NCBI GenBank assembly: GCA_035601835.1
Contig: DATNNM010000011.1
Span: forward strand, 372,001-436,000
Direction: 5' to 3'
DNA: 64,000 nt
From: Candidatus Tumulicola sp.
Lineage (GTDB): Bacteria > Vulcanimicrobiota > Vulcanimicrobiia > Eremiobacterales > Eremiobacteraceae
Shown here: positions 1 to 8,718 of the stretch, piece after piece
Layout of the letters: every line of letters begins with the position of its first letter
How positions within the stretch are numbered: position 1 is the first letter of the stretch
Notes under the pieces: model-generated
Database searches by the model: none
What the model was told of the DNA's origin: nothing
What the model saw: only the letters and a program-made list of their open reading frames with translations
Translations under genes and position numbers: made by a program

Positions 1-1
1 G

Positions 2-49
2 CGCACCTTGGCCTGGTTCGGCAAATACCTAGCGGCAGCCGGAATGTAG
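2..49 (+). CDS. C-terminal tail of a possible S9-family peptidase (partial)
   Basis: Only the last 15 codons are inside the window. They read RTLAWFGKYLAAAGM and end at TAG 47-49. A tail of the form R-T-L-x-W-F-x-K-Y-L is typical of prolyl-oligopeptidase (S9) proteins, where the last helix of the alpha/beta hydrolase domain ends this way, but the piece is too short to be sure. The stop codon lies inside the palindromic element at 45-69, which also carries the stop of the convergent M20 gene. Confidence 0.35.
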   Translation, partial: RTLAWFGKYLAAAGM

Positions 50-69
50 TGCCGGGGCTTTAGCCCCGG
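45..69 (+). repeat. Palindromic element copy 1 (consensus form)
   Basis: A TGTAGTG leader is followed by the 18-base palindrome CCGGGGCTTTAGCCCCGG. It lies between convergent genes. TAG 47-49 stops the plus-strand frame, and the TTA at 60-62 is the TAA stop of the minus-strand M20 gene, so one element ends both genes. The same 25-bp unit recurs at 3541, 46565 and 59310, and in variant forms elsewhere. Confidence 0.9.
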
Positions 70-1241
70 TTTTTCGGGGCGTCAAGCGCCAGCGCGGTCA
101 TCATCTGCACGCCGGTCTCCAGCGCGCGCTCGTCGATCGCGAAGCGCGCGTTGTGATGCGGCACCGCGGTGCGCTCGTCGCTTTGCGATCCGATGAAGAA
201 GAAGCAGCCCGGGCGCTTTTGCAGCATGAACGAGAAGTCTTCAGCGCCCATGGTCGGCGTGAAATCCACCGCGCGCTCGGCGCCGACCGTGCGCGCCGCG
301 AGTTCGCGCACGTAGGCCGCCTCCTTGGCGTCGTTGACCGTGACGGGATAGCGCTCGAGATACTGGTAGTCGTAGGATGCGCCCGACGCCCCGCAGCAGC
401 CCGAGAGGACCATTTCGATGCGAGGCTTCATCTGCGCGCGCTCTAGCGCCGAAAAGGCGCGCACCGTTCCGAGCAGCTTGACCTCGTCGGGGATCACGTT
501 GTGAATCGTGCCGCCGTGAATGGCGCCGATCGTGACGACCGCGGGCTCGATCGGGTCGACGCGCCGGCTCACGACCGACTGGACCTGGTTGACGAACTGC
601 GCGGCAGTCCAAATCGGGTCGATCGTCTGATGCGGCGCCGCGCCATGCCCGCCGCGGCCGCGGATCGTCACTTCGATCGAATCGCTCGATGCCATGACTG
701 GCCCCGGGCGCACGAGCACCTGACCGCAGGCATACAGCGAAGCGAGGTGCAGACCGTAGACCCGCTCCACGTGCGGGTCGTCCAACAAGCGATCCTCGAT
801 CATCGCCTTTGCGCCGCCTTTGCCCTCCTCCGCCGGCTGGAAGCACAGGACGATTGTGCCGCACAGCAGATCGCGGCGCTCCATGATCATCTGAGCCGCG
901 CCGAGCAGAATCGCCACGTGTCCGTCGTGGCCGCAGGCGTGCATCGTGCCGGAATTCGTCGACGAGAAATCGACGCCGCTCTCTTCTGTGATCGGGAGTC
1001 CGTCCATGTCCGCGCGCAGCAAGATCGTGCAACCGGGTTTTTTCGTCCGCAGGACGCCAACGACGCCGGTCACGCCGACGCCGGTCTTGACCTCGTATCC
1101 CAATGCGCGGAGGCGTTCCGCGACGATGCCGGCGGTGCGATGCTCTTCAAAACCGAGTTCCGGGTGCGCGTGCAGATCGCGGCGCACCGAAACGACGTCG
1201 CGGAAGATCGCGGGCGAGACATCGAGGAGCGCGCCGGTCAT
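60..1241 (-). CDS. M20 family metallopeptidase / amidohydrolase (N-acyl amino acid amidohydrolase type)
   Basis: A 393-residue cytosolic zinc hydrolase of the M20D group (hippurate hydrolase/IAA-amino acid hydrolase type), which removes acyl groups from N-acyl amino acids or opens small amides. Visible family motifs are HAHPELGFEEH near residue 24, LLRADMDGLPI near 74, the metal-binding HACGHDGH at 101-108, QPAEEGKGG with the general-base Glu pair near 138, and MGAEDFSF near the C-terminus. Length is normal. The open frame continues upstream, but ATG at 1241 starts the conserved protein and overlaps the stop of the beta-propeller gene (ATGA), so the two are co-transcribed. Substrate cannot be told from sequence. 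Confidence 0.9.
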   Translation of the reverse strand: MTGALLDVSPAIFRDVVSVRRDLHAHPELGFEEHRTAGIVAERLRALGYEVKTGVGVTGVVGVLRTKKPGCTILLRADMDGLPITEESGVDFSSTNSGTMHACGHDGHVAILLGAAQMIMERRDLLCGTIVLCFQPAEEGKGGAKAMIEDRLLDDPHVERVYGLHLASLYACGQVLVRPGPVMASSDSIEVTIRGRGGHGAAPHQTIDPIWTAAQFVNQVQSVVSRRVDPIEPAVVTIGAIHGGTIHNVIPDEVKLLGTVRAFSALERAQMKPRIEMVLSGCCGASGASYDYQYLERYPVTVNDAKEAAYVRELAARTVGAERAVDFTPTMGAEDFSFMLQKRPGCFFFIGSQSDERTAVPHHNARFAIDERALETGVQMMTALALDAPKNRG

Positions 1242-2344
1242 TTCGAATAGACCTGCTTCCACGAACGCCCGCCGTCGCCGGTCGCGAGGACCACGCCCTT
1301 GCTGCCGTTCACGCCTGCTACCCAGCCATGGCTTGAATCGACAAACGAGATCGCCGGCGGACTCGCGGCCGTGATCCCTAGGATCGTCGAAACCGACGTC
1401 CAGTGCGCGCCGGCGTCCGTGGTGCTGATGATCGTCACCGCGCCGGCGTCCTGGCACGGCAGACAGATGCCGAGCACGAACGCGGTGTTCGCGTCGGGCA
1501 CCGAGTAGTCGCCGGGCGCCTCAGCAGGTCCATCGGCGACGTTCACCTGCGGATAGGCATCGGGAGTTCTCTTGTTCTGCAGCACCGGATTCCAGTTGTT
1601 GCCCGTCTGGTCGCCGCGCACGAGCAGATAGGAACGCTGCTGCATTCCGCGCGCGCCGGTGGCGAAGAGCACCCACACGGAGCCGCCGTTGCAGCGCACG
1701 GTCGCGTACCACGTGATATGCGTGTCCACCGGCGCCGAGTACGCGTGCTGCCAGTCGGTGCCGAAATTTTTGCTGACGAGCACGGCCGCCTGATACGCGA
1801 CGAACGATGCATACGCGCCCGCGCTGCAGGCCGAATCGATCAGCAGCGGCTGATCCTCCAGGCGCCAGGTGTAGCCCTGATTCGATGCGACGGCAAGACG
1901 GCCGCCGAAGAACGGCGTGGAGCGTTCAGTGGCCTCGCTGGGCGCCATCGGAGAGCCGCCGGCGACCCCGAGTCCAAAACTCGGCTCGGAGAAACTGATG
2001 GTGCGCAGCGAGTTTCGCGGCTCCGGAAGTTTTTTCCAATTGCGTCCGCCGTCATTGGTGCCCATGAGAATGCCGTTGCCGCGGATCGGATCGACGCCCG
2101 CGGCCCACCCGCTGCCGCCGGGGGTGAAACTCAACGACGTGAACTGAACGCGTCCGGTGTATTGCGAGTGCCAGGTGCGCCCGCCGTCGGTCGTCGCGAC
2201 GATCGTGCCGTCGCCGGCAGCCCAGCCCGTGCTGGTATTGACGAAAGCGATCGCGCGCAGATTCGCAGCCGCGCATGGTGCGACGCTGAACGTGAAGGCG
2301 AGCGCGCCGGCGCTCGCGATCGTCAAAAGAAGATATTTGTGCAT
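1238..2344 (-). CDS. Secreted YCF48/BNR-type beta-propeller protein
   Basis: A 368-residue exported protein. A signal peptide (MHKYLLLTIASAGALAFTF..., cleavage near the AANL at about 25-28) is followed by repeated propeller blades of the type GWAAGDGTIVATTDGGRTW, GILMGTNDGGRNW, ISTTDAGAHW and VVLATGDGGRSW. Such T-x-D-G-G-x-x-W repeats are typical of YCF48/BNR (sialidase-like) propellers, usually extracytoplasmic binding or assembly proteins; no catalytic residues are evident. A strong RBS (GGAGGAG) precedes the ATG. It is the first gene of a two-gene minus-strand operon with the M20 hydrolase. Confidence 0.8.
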   Translation of the reverse strand: MHKYLLLTIASAGALAFTFSVAPCAAANLRAIAFVNTSTGWAAGDGTIVATTDGGRTWHSQYTGRVQFTSLSFTPGGSGWAAGVDPIRGNGILMGTNDGGRNWKKLPEPRNSLRTISFSEPSFGLGVAGGSPMAPSEATERSTPFFGGRLAVASNQGYTWRLEDQPLLIDSACSAGAYASFVAYQAAVLVSKNFGTDWQHAYSAPVDTHITWYATVRCNGGSVWVLFATGARGMQQRSYLLVRGDQTGNNWNPVLQNKRTPDAYPQVNVADGPAEAPGDYSVPDANTAFVLGICLPCQDAGAVTIISTTDAGAHWTSVSTILGITAASPPAISFVDSSHGWVAGVNGSKGVVLATGDGGRSWKQVYSK

Positions 2345-2439
2345 GGCACTCCTCCGTATCGGCCGAGCTTCGTCGCAGGCCGTGACACGCCTGCCAGCGA
2401 GGCGCATCCCGGTCATTAGTCGAACAGTTGCTTCGTTCC

Positions 2440-3462
2440 ATGCACGACATCAAACCGCTTCGCATCGGCAAGCTCGAAATGTTCCCGCCGCTGGCGCTCG
2501 CGCCGATGGCGGGCGTGACCAACGCCCTGTTCCGACGCTTGTTCAAACCGTTCGGTCTCGGTTTGACGGTGAGCGAATTCGTGTCGGCGCAATCGCTCGT
2601 GCGCATGCACCGGCGCACGCTCGAGATGATCGACGTTTACGCCGAGGAGCGGCCGACGGCGGTCCAGCTCCACGGCAGCGATCCTGAAGTCATGGCGCAA
2701 GCCGCCGCATTCGTCGAAGAATGCGGGGCTGATATCGTCGACATCAATTTCGGGTGTCCGGCGCCCAAGATCGTCAAGGGCGGAGACGGCGCCGCGATCT
2801 TGCGCGACCCCGACCTCGCCGTGAAGATCTGCGAGGCGGTGCGCAAGGCGGTCACGCGAGTGCCGGTCACCGTGAAGATGCGGCTGGGTTGGGAATCCGA
2901 TAACTTCACGTTCGTGGAGATCGCCAGGCGCGCAGAAGCGGTGGGCATCGAAGCCTTCACGCTGCACGGCCGCTACGGAAAACAGTTCTATAAAGGAAGC
3001 GCGGATTGGGCGCACATCGCGCGGCTCAAGGAAGTGCTGACCGTGCCGGTGATCGGCAACGGCGACGTCAGTTCGGCGGCTGACGCGGTGCGGCGGCTGC
3101 GCGAGACCGGCGTCGACGCCATCATGGTCGGCCGGGCCTCGCTGGGAAATCCGTGGCTCATCCGAGAGATCGCGGCAGCGATGCGGGGCGAGCCCGCGCC
3201 GGCCCAGCCGAGCGTCGGCGAACGCATCGATTTCGCGCGCTTGCATCTGGACGCCATGGTGGATCGCTACGGCGAGAAATCGGGCGTGCTGCAGATGCGC
3301 AAACATCTCGGTTGGTACATCAAGGGCATCCGCGATGCTTCAACGCTGCGCGAGCAGATCAATAACACACCGGGTGTGGACGCCGTTCGGGAACTACTCG
3401 ACATCGCGCGCACGCGCGAACCCGAAAGCGTGGGGACCCCCATGGAGGCCCTCGCGAGCTAA
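2440..3462 (+). CDS. dusB: tRNA-dihydrouridine synthase (DusB type)
   Basis: A 340-residue FMN enzyme that reduces uridines in the tRNA D-loop to dihydrouridine. The TIM barrel begins with LAPMAGVTNALFRRL. The catalytic-Cys loop is DINFGCPAPKI (Cys about 106), followed by GGDGAAILRDP, VTVKMRLGW, TLHGRYGKQFYKG, VIGNGDV and DAIMVGRASLGNPW, all in family order. The C-terminal helical tRNA-binding domain contains MRKHLGWYIKG. The ATG at 2440 gives the usual N-terminus; a TTG four codons earlier is possible. It diverges from the beta-propeller gene with about 95 bp between starts. Two palindromic elements follow it. Confidence 0.95.
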   Translation: MHDIKPLRIGKLEMFPPLALAPMAGVTNALFRRLFKPFGLGLTVSEFVSAQSLVRMHRRTLEMIDVYAEERPTAVQLHGSDPEVMAQAAAFVEECGADIVDINFGCPAPKIVKGGDGAAILRDPDLAVKICEAVRKAVTRVPVTVKMRLGWESDNFTFVEIARRAEAVGIEAFTLHGRYGKQFYKGSADWAHIARLKEVLTVPVIGNGDVSSAADAVRRLRETGVDAIMVGRASLGNPWLIREIAAAMRGEPAPAQPSVGERIDFARLHLDAMVDRYGEKSGVLQMRKHLGWYIKGIRDASTLREQINNTPGVDAVRELLDIARTREPESVGTPMEALAS

Positions 3463-3515
3463 GTCCAGCGGGACAAAACCAAATGGAACTTCCGCCCACG
3501 CCGGGCGATATAAAA

Positions 3516-3540
3516 TGTAGCGACCCGAGCGAAGCTCGGG
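3516..3540 (+). repeat. Palindromic element, GAA-loop variant
   Basis: A TGTAGCGA leader is followed by the stem CCCGAGC/GCTCGGG around a GAA loop. It directly abuts a consensus copy at 3541. Related GAA-loop or extended copies occur at 63020 and 60975. Confidence 0.75.
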
Positions 3541-3565
3541 TGTAGTGCCGGGGCTTTAGCCCCGG
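3541..3565 (+). repeat. Palindromic element copy 2 (consensus form)
   Basis: Identical to the copy at 45-69. It lies 14 bp upstream of the ATG at 3580, so its hairpin sits just in front of the RBS (GGAGAC) of the next gene and might affect translation. Confidence 0.9.
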
Positions 3566-3579
3566 AGTAGGAGACACCG

Positions 3580-4200
3580 ATGTCAGACCAATCGCAAACC
3601 CCGACGCCCGCCATCCGGGCCCCGGTGCCGGTACCAACCCCCGAGCCGGGTGCGCCGCAACACACGCCCGCGCCGCCGCAGCAAGCTGGCCCGACGCAAG
3701 GCATCGGCCACCTGCTCAGCAATTTGGCGAGCATCATCCCGGGATTTGCGGGATACAAAGCGATCGAGGATCGACGCAATTCCGACAAACAATTGCGAGC
3801 CACGATCGGCGAGCGATTGACCGCGATCAATGGCCGCCTGAGCGGCGTCGTCGACGCACTGACTCGGCAGGGCGATCTCGACGCGCTCGCGCTCATCGAT
3901 CAATCGGGCCGGCGCTTGGAACGGCTCATCGATCGCATGCGCTTCGCCGACTACGGCTATTCAGCCGTGTTCGATCGCGTTCAACTGGGCGAGCCTGAGC
4001 TCGATCGGCTGTATCAGTACGACTTGGGCATCATGCAGGATTTGGGCTCGTTTGACGCCGCCGCGTCCGAAATAGAATCTAGCGCTTCGGACTCCGCGAA
4101 ACTCGGCGCGGCGCTGAACAAGCTCGACGCGCTGACCGCCGAATTCGACCGCCGCTTCGAAGCGCGCAAGCACCTCTTCGACGGCCTGCCGACCGTCTAA
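3580..4200 (+). CDS. Hypothetical protein with Pro-rich N-terminus and coiled-coil C-terminus
   Basis: A 206-residue protein I do not recognise. Residues 1-45 are disordered and rich in Pro, Ala and Gln. Residues 45-60 (IGHLLSNLASIIPGFAGY) are moderately hydrophobic and may be an amphipathic helix rather than a membrane segment. The rest is highly charged and helical with heptad-like spacing. There is no signal peptide and no Cys. It stands alone on the plus strand between palindromic elements and a convergent membrane-protein gene, so context gives no function. Confidence 0.7.
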   Translation: MSDQSQTPTPAIRAPVPVPTPEPGAPQHTPAPPQQAGPTQGIGHLLSNLASIIPGFAGYKAIEDRRNSDKQLRATIGERLTAINGRLSGVVDALTRQGDLDALALIDQSGRRLERLIDRMRFADYGYSAVFDRVQLGEPELDRLYQYDLGIMQDLGSFDAAASEIESSASDSAKLGAALNKLDALTAEFDRRFEARKHLFDGLPTV

Positions 4201-4203
4201 GCA

Positions 4204-4743
4204 TCAACCGGGCTTTTCCGGCGGGAGCGGCATGCGTGGTTCGCGTGCCGGGTACGTCCCCTTGGGAAAGCGCTCCTTCCAGCGTTTGGCCCTCGATGCG
4301 ATGAACTCGAAGTTCTCGTAGGCGGCGGGGGCATTGCGGCGGCGGATCGCGATGACGCCGGCGAGATTTTTCCAACACCACAGAATCGAGTCGGCTCCCC
4401 CGCCGAACTCCATGAGCAGCGATTCGTCCATCATCCGATTCTTCACCAACGCTCCGAGTTCGTCGAAAAAACCGGCAACGATCAGTTCGGGGTGATGGTC
4501 GCGATTGATCACGAGCCCGATATCGCGACGGAACTCCTCGGAGTTCATCAGCTCCGGCAGTTCGAAATAGACGAAGCTGATCAAAGGTATGTTGTCATTG
4601 AGCCGTTGCCCGAGCGTGAGCAGCGATTCTTGCTGGTTGCTGGTACGCAAATGGCGGAGCTGGACGAACGCGGCTATGGCCGTCACGGTGATGACGACGA
4701 AGGTCCCAACGGAGGCCGCGATGCTCCAGACTTCCAGCGACAT
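4204..4743 (-). CDS. Single-pass membrane protein, DUF4760-like
   Basis: A 179-residue protein with one N-terminal membrane segment (about residues 7-28, IAASVGTFVVITVTAIAAFV), then a cytoplasmic helical part starting LRHLRTSNQQESLLTLGQRL. This layout (one TM, then a conserved Q-L-R-x-L-R-x-S-N-Q type junction and about 150 residues) resembles DUF4760 proteins of unknown role. It ends 3 bp from the convergent gene at 3580-4200 and starts 6 bp after the stop of the lipoprotein gene at 4750, so those two minus-strand genes are probably co-transcribed. Confidence 0.7.
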   Translation of the reverse strand: MSLEVWSIAASVGTFVVITVTAIAAFVQLRHLRTSNQQESLLTLGQRLNDNIPLISFVYFELPELMNSEEFRRDIGLVINRDHHPELIVAGFFDELGALVKNRMMDESLLMEFGGGADSILWCWKNLAGVIAIRRRNAPAAYENFEFIASRAKRWKERFPKGTYPAREPRMPLPPEKPG

Positions 4744-4749
4744 GCCCGC

Positions 4750-5556
4750 TTAGGTATGGGTCGCTTGCGGGGTCGGCAACGGGTTCGGCTGGCGCACCGC
4801 GTCGATCAGGATGATCGCGCGCGTGTCTTCTGTCTTGTAATTGCGCGCGGCGTAGACGATCATGCCCATCGGCGTATTCGTGTTCATGAGGTCGGAGATC
4901 GACATGCCGGTGTTCTTCTTGGCCACCTCGTCGATCCCGCCGCGCATCATGGCGGGCAACTTGTCGTACTGGTCCATCAGGTCCATGGTCGGTCCGAGGT
5001 GGTCCGCTACCGCTTTGGGATCCATGATCATGACCAGCACGACGCGTCCGCGGTCTTTGGTGAAGAAGCCTGCCGGCACCAGGCCGAACGTCTGGAATGT
5101 GTTGACGAAAGGATCAACCGGTGCCGATGAGGGCTGCGCGGTCGCACCCGCGGCCGGAGAGGCGATCGCACTCGCGCCATTCACCTCGTTGTCGCGGAAC
5201 GTGGTAGCGTCAGTCGGAATCAGATCCGGCGGCGGCGACGCTACGACTTGATGCAGCCACTTGCGAAGGTCCTCAAGCGATGCGCTGGTCTTGATCAACT
5301 CCTGCGAGCCGATGTAGGGCTTATACTGGTCTTGGCCCTCGCCGAACATATTCGAACCCAGTTTCTCGATCTCGGGGCTGTCGTCGTACTTGCCGACCGT
5401 CACGACCGTGTTCGGTGAGATCATCGGAAACGTGCTCTGCGGCGCGCTGTTGCCGCCGAAAAGGCCGCCGCCTTGCGATCCACCCTGCTTGGCGCACGCC
5501 ACCAGAACGACGCCCGCGGCGATGAAGTACACAGCGAAGCGAAAGAAAGCTCTCAT
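4750..5556 (-). CDS. Lipoprotein of unknown function
   Basis: A 268-residue lipoprotein: the N-terminal MRAFFRFAVYFIAAGVVLVAC ends in a lipobox (LVAC, Cys about 21), followed by a Gly/Ser/Gln-rich tether. The mature domain (about residues 45-250) is soluble with no known motif; a Pro/Ala/Ser-rich insert lies near residues 130-150. RBS AGGAGG precedes the ATG at 5556. It is the first gene of a minus-strand pair with the DUF4760-like gene. A surface or periplasmic role is likely, nothing more. Confidence 0.75.
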   Translation of the reverse strand: MRAFFRFAVYFIAAGVVLVACAKQGGSQGGGLFGGNSAPQSTFPMISPNTVVTVGKYDDSPEIEKLGSNMFGEGQDQYKPYIGSQELIKTSASLEDLRKWLHQVVASPPPDLIPTDATTFRDNEVNGASAIASPAAGATAQPSSAPVDPFVNTFQTFGLVPAGFFTKDRGRVVLVMIMDPKAVADHLGPTMDLMDQYDKLPAMMRGGIDEVAKKNTGMSISDLMNTNTPMGMIVYAARNYKTEDTRAIILIDAVRQPNPLPTPQATHT

Positions 5557-5743
5557 GACGGTCCTCCTATGCGACCAATAGTAGCATGGGTCCGTACCGG
5601 GAGCGTCCGCCCAACCCCTGCGGAGCGCGAGGTGTTGCGGGACACGACGTCAAGAGCCTTGAAACCTCTGCCGAACCTATAGGTATGTAGGCGCGGACCA
5701 CTTCGCTCTTTAGGCGCCCTTCGAGGTTAAGAAAGCAGAAGCA

Positions 5744-6796
5744 ATGGCACTCGGACTTTCCGTCATCGAGTTTTTCGACAACACCGGGCAGCAGATCGTC
5801 CACCGCTGGCCGGAGGAGGGCTCCACCGACATCAAGTGGGGCAGCCAGCTCATCGTCCAGGAGAGCCAGTCAGCGGTGTTCTTCCGCGACGGCAAGGCGC
5901 TCGACACCTTTGGGCCCGGCCGTTACGCGCTCTCGACCCAGAACCTGCCGCTCATCACCGGGCTGCTTTCGATCCCGTTCGGCGGCACCTCGCCGTTCCA
6001 ATCCGAGGTGTACTTCGTCGCGCTTAAAGTCTTCACGAACTTGCATTGGGGCACGGCTGAGCCCATTTTGTTCCGCGATACCGAATTCGCGATGGTGCGC
6101 TTGCGCGCGTATGGCATTTTCAGCGTGCGCGTCACCGATGCGCAGCTCTTCGTGAACAAGATCGTCGGCACGCAGAACGTCTACACGTCGGATTCGCTGC
6201 AGGATTTCTTCCGCAACATCATCGTGTCGCGGCTGAACAACCTGCTCGGCGAGACCGTGAAGAGCGTGCTCGACCTGCCCAAGTACTACGACGCGCTCGA
6301 CGCCGCCGCCAAAGCGCGCGTGAAAGACGACTTCGCGCAATACGGCGTGGAGCTGGTCGACTTCTTGATCAACGCGATCACGCCGCCCGATGAAGTGCAA
6401 AAAGTCATCGACGAGCGCACCGGCATGGGCGTGGTCGGCAACATGGGCCAGTACATGCAATACAAGGCGGCGCGCTCGCTGGAAGACGCGGCGCAAAACC
6501 CGAGCGGCGGCGCGGGCACGGCTGCCGGCATCGGCATGGGCGCGGGGCTCGGCTTCATGGTGCCCGGCATGATCAATCAAGCCATGCAGCAAGGAGCGGC
6601 ATCCAACGCTGCGGCCGCGGCCGGAGCTGCTGCGGCCACGATGGCGTGCCCCAATTGTCATGCGCAAATCGCCGCGGGCGCGAAATTCTGCCCCGAGTGC
6701 GGCAAGTCGACGGCCGCGGCGCAGTGTCCGCAATGTCACCAGCCGACCGCGCCCGGCGCGAAGTTCTGCGGCAACTGCGGCGCAAAGCTGGCATAG
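5744..6796 (+). CDS. SPFH-domain protein with C-terminal double zinc ribbon (YdjL/virion-core-like)
   Basis: A 350-residue protein. Residues 1-230 form an SPFH-like domain of the 'virion core protein' group: IEFFDNTGQQIVHRWP, WGSQLIVQESQSAVFFRDG, FGPGRYAL, LFRDTEFAMVRLRAYGIFSVRV. Residues about 245-300 are a Gly/Ala-rich low-complexity linker. The C-terminus has two zinc ribbons with CxxC pairs (CPNCH, CPECG, CPQCH, CGNCG). There is no signal peptide, so it is probably cytosolic or peripheral at the inner membrane. Relatives sit near membrane-stress genes; no partner is visible here. The 187 bp upstream hold nothing I recognise. Confidence 0.85.
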   Translation: MALGLSVIEFFDNTGQQIVHRWPEEGSTDIKWGSQLIVQESQSAVFFRDGKALDTFGPGRYALSTQNLPLITGLLSIPFGGTSPFQSEVYFVALKVFTNLHWGTAEPILFRDTEFAMVRLRAYGIFSVRVTDAQLFVNKIVGTQNVYTSDSLQDFFRNIIVSRLNNLLGETVKSVLDLPKYYDALDAAAKARVKDDFAQYGVELVDFLINAITPPDEVQKVIDERTGMGVVGNMGQYMQYKAARSLEDAAQNPSGGAGTAAGIGMGAGLGFMVPGMINQAMQQGAASNAAAAAGAAAATMACPNCHAQIAAGAKFCPECGKSTAAAQCPQCHQPTAPGAKFCGNCGAKLA

Positions 6797-6846
6797 GCGT
6801 TAGCGCCTCGAGCAGCATTCGCACCATTCCAGCGTGTCTAGCCATA

Positions 6847-7351
6847 GTGGCTAGTCTTCTCGTGTGCTGCGGCTGCAGCCGATCCTCGCGTAGCGTTTCG
6901 TCAGCGACGCCGAGTCTTGCACCGGGCTTTGTGGTTAGCACATTACCGCCGGTGGCGGACGTTGGTTGGCCGATCCCCGCAAGGTCGATTGCAGACGATC
7001 GAATCGACGCGCACATCCCTGCGGGCGTGACCTGGGTCGACCACGTCGTGATTCGGAAAGGTGATGACCATGTTGCCCGCCGCCAAGCGCGCGAACATCC
7101 TCTGGTTTCGCGTGCATCCGGGACGCGAAGGTTATGAGCGGCTTCCAAATCACGGGCTCGTCGTCGAGTATGTCGCAGGCGCGGCCGGCGCTGGGCCTCT
7201 GCCCCTCGAGGGGCATCTCGTTTTGTACTTCGATGGCCGCGTTCAACCTGACTCAAATTTGATTTTTAGTCGATACTTGGACAGGTACTTGACTGTCGTC
7301 CCTCACGGCTTCCAATACGATCAGCGCGAAAACGGGCGCGGTGTTCCCTAG
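6847..7351 (+). pseudogene. Possible frameshifted small exported protein
   Basis: The 607 bp between the SPFH gene and the aminotransferase hold two overlapping frames. One, from GTG 6847 to TGA 7137, begins hydrophobic and Cys-rich (ASLLVCCGCS) and continues TWVDHVVIRKGDD. The other, from GTG 7061 to TAG 7351, reads like an ordinary protein tail (ILWFRVHPGREGYERL, GHLVLYFDGRVQPDSN). Joining them by a one-base shift between 7061 and 7137 would give one exported protein of about 165 residues. This could be a real frameshift, a sequencing error, or two small genes, since 7061 has a weak RBS (GGAAAG). I do not recognise the family. Confidence 0.3.
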
Positions 7352-7403
7352 TGCGCCAACGGAAAGGTGGGCGCGCGCGGAGCCGCCGAAGGCTAACTTT
7401 CGT

Positions 7404-8678
7404 ATGAGTGCCGACGGCGATCCCGGAGCATTGTTCGACACGGTTTATACCGCGTACAAGGAGTTCATCAACCCGCCGCTCGCGCGCTTCATGAAGATGG
7501 CGGGCGCGCCGGTCGAAGTGCGCGCGCGCGGTTGCCGGGTTTGGGACCACACCGGCAAATCGTACCTGGATTTCTGCGGCGGCTACGGCGTGTTCACGCT
7601 CGGCTACATGCATCCGAGAGTCGTCGCGGCGGTGAAAGCGCAATTGGAGGACATGGCGCTCTCCTCGCGCGTGTTCTTCAACGCCAAGCAGGCCGCGCTC
7701 GCGAAAGCGCTCGCGGATCTCGCGCCGGGCGACCTCAAGATCAGTTTTTTCTCGAATAGCGGCACCGAGGCGGTCGAAGCGGCGCTCAAACTCGCGCGCC
7801 TGTCCACCAAGCGCACGAAACTCGTCGCGACGCACAACGCCTATCACGGCAAGACGATGGGCAGCCTCACCGCCACGGGCCGCGATCTGTTCAAGGATTC
7901 GTTCAAGCCGCTCGTGCCCCAGTTCGAGCACGTGGATTTCGGCGACCTCGACGCGCTCGATGCGGCGTTGCCCGGCGCCGCCGCGTTCATCGTCGAGCCG
8001 ATCCAATGCGAGGGCGGCGTGATCGTGCCGCCTGACGGCTACCTGCGCGGCGTGCGCGATCTGTGCGACAAGCACGGCGCGCTGTTCATCGCGGATGAAG
8101 TGCAGACCGGGCTCGGGCGAACGGGCTACCTATGGGGCGTGGATTACGAAAAGGTGGTTCCTGATGTCATCGCCGCGGCAAAGGGCCTGTCGGGGGGTGT
8201 CATCCCCATCGGCGCCACGATCTCCAAGCCGGACGTGTGGATGAACGCGTTCGGCAAATCCCCGCTCATCCATACCTCCACGTTCGGCGGCAATCCGCTC
8301 GCGTGCACCGCCGGTCTGGCGGCGCTGGAAGTGCTGCTCGAGGAACGGCTGGCGGAGCGCTCGCGGGTTCTCGGCGAGCGGCTGCTCGTCGCGAGCACCA
8401 AGCTCATGACGCGCCATCCGGACGTGATCGCGCAGACGCGCGGCCGCGGACTGGTCGTCGGACTCGAACTCACCGATGAAGGCTACGGCGGCGCCATCAT
8501 CCCCGAATGTCTCAAGCTCGGCTTGATGGTCGCCTACACGTTGAACCAGCAGCGCGTCATCCGGCTCGAGCCGCCGCTCGTCGTGACGGAAACGGAGATC
8601 GACGAAGCGATGGCGCTGCTCGAACAAGGAGTGGCCAAAGCCAAAGCACAACTCGGGGATTTGAGCCACCGAAGCTAG
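7404..8678 (+). CDS. Class III PLP-dependent aminotransferase (ornithine/putrescine aminotransferase type)
   Basis: A 424-residue fold-type I enzyme. Motifs: YLDFCGGYGVFTLGY, SNSGTEAVEAALKLAR (cofactor phosphate), AYHGKTMGSL, FIVEPIQCEGGVIVPP, FIADEVQTGLGRTG (the Asp that contacts the pyridine N), and AAKGLSGGVIPIGA with the Schiff-base Lys. GNPLACTAGLAALEV is typical of the acetylornithine/ornithine/putrescine group. I chose ATG 7404, where the conserved protein begins, over the longer open frame. It lies 40 bp before an SRPBCC gene and three more same-strand genes, probably one operon. The amino donor is unknown; an omega-amino substrate is the usual choice in the family. Confidence 0.88.
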   Translation: MSADGDPGALFDTVYTAYKEFINPPLARFMKMAGAPVEVRARGCRVWDHTGKSYLDFCGGYGVFTLGYMHPRVVAAVKAQLEDMALSSRVFFNAKQAALAKALADLAPGDLKISFFSNSGTEAVEAALKLARLSTKRTKLVATHNAYHGKTMGSLTATGRDLFKDSFKPLVPQFEHVDFGDLDALDAALPGAAAFIVEPIQCEGGVIVPPDGYLRGVRDLCDKHGALFIADEVQTGLGRTGYLWGVDYEKVVPDVIAAAKGLSGGVIPIGATISKPDVWMNAFGKSPLIHTSTFGGNPLACTAGLAALEVLLEERLAERSRVLGERLLVASTKLMTRHPDVIAQTRGRGLVVGLELTDEGYGGAIIPECLKLGLMVAYTLNQQRVIRLEPPLVVTETEIDEAMALLEQGVAKAKAQLGDLSHRS

Positions 8679-8718
8679 GCGCTGCGAGATTCTCTCAGGC
8701 GCCTTTTGTGATGAGCGA

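Noticed and set aside
3583-3896. Minus-strand frame containing an AKAPALH peptide near 3560
   Set aside because: It arises from the intergenic element plus the antisense of the hypothetical gene, so it is not a third coding insertion.
5870-6739. 289-codon minus-strand frame opposite the SPFH gene
   Set aside because: Shadow frame; Arg/His-rich with no fold signature, while the plus-strand gene has clear SPFH and zinc-ribbon motifs.
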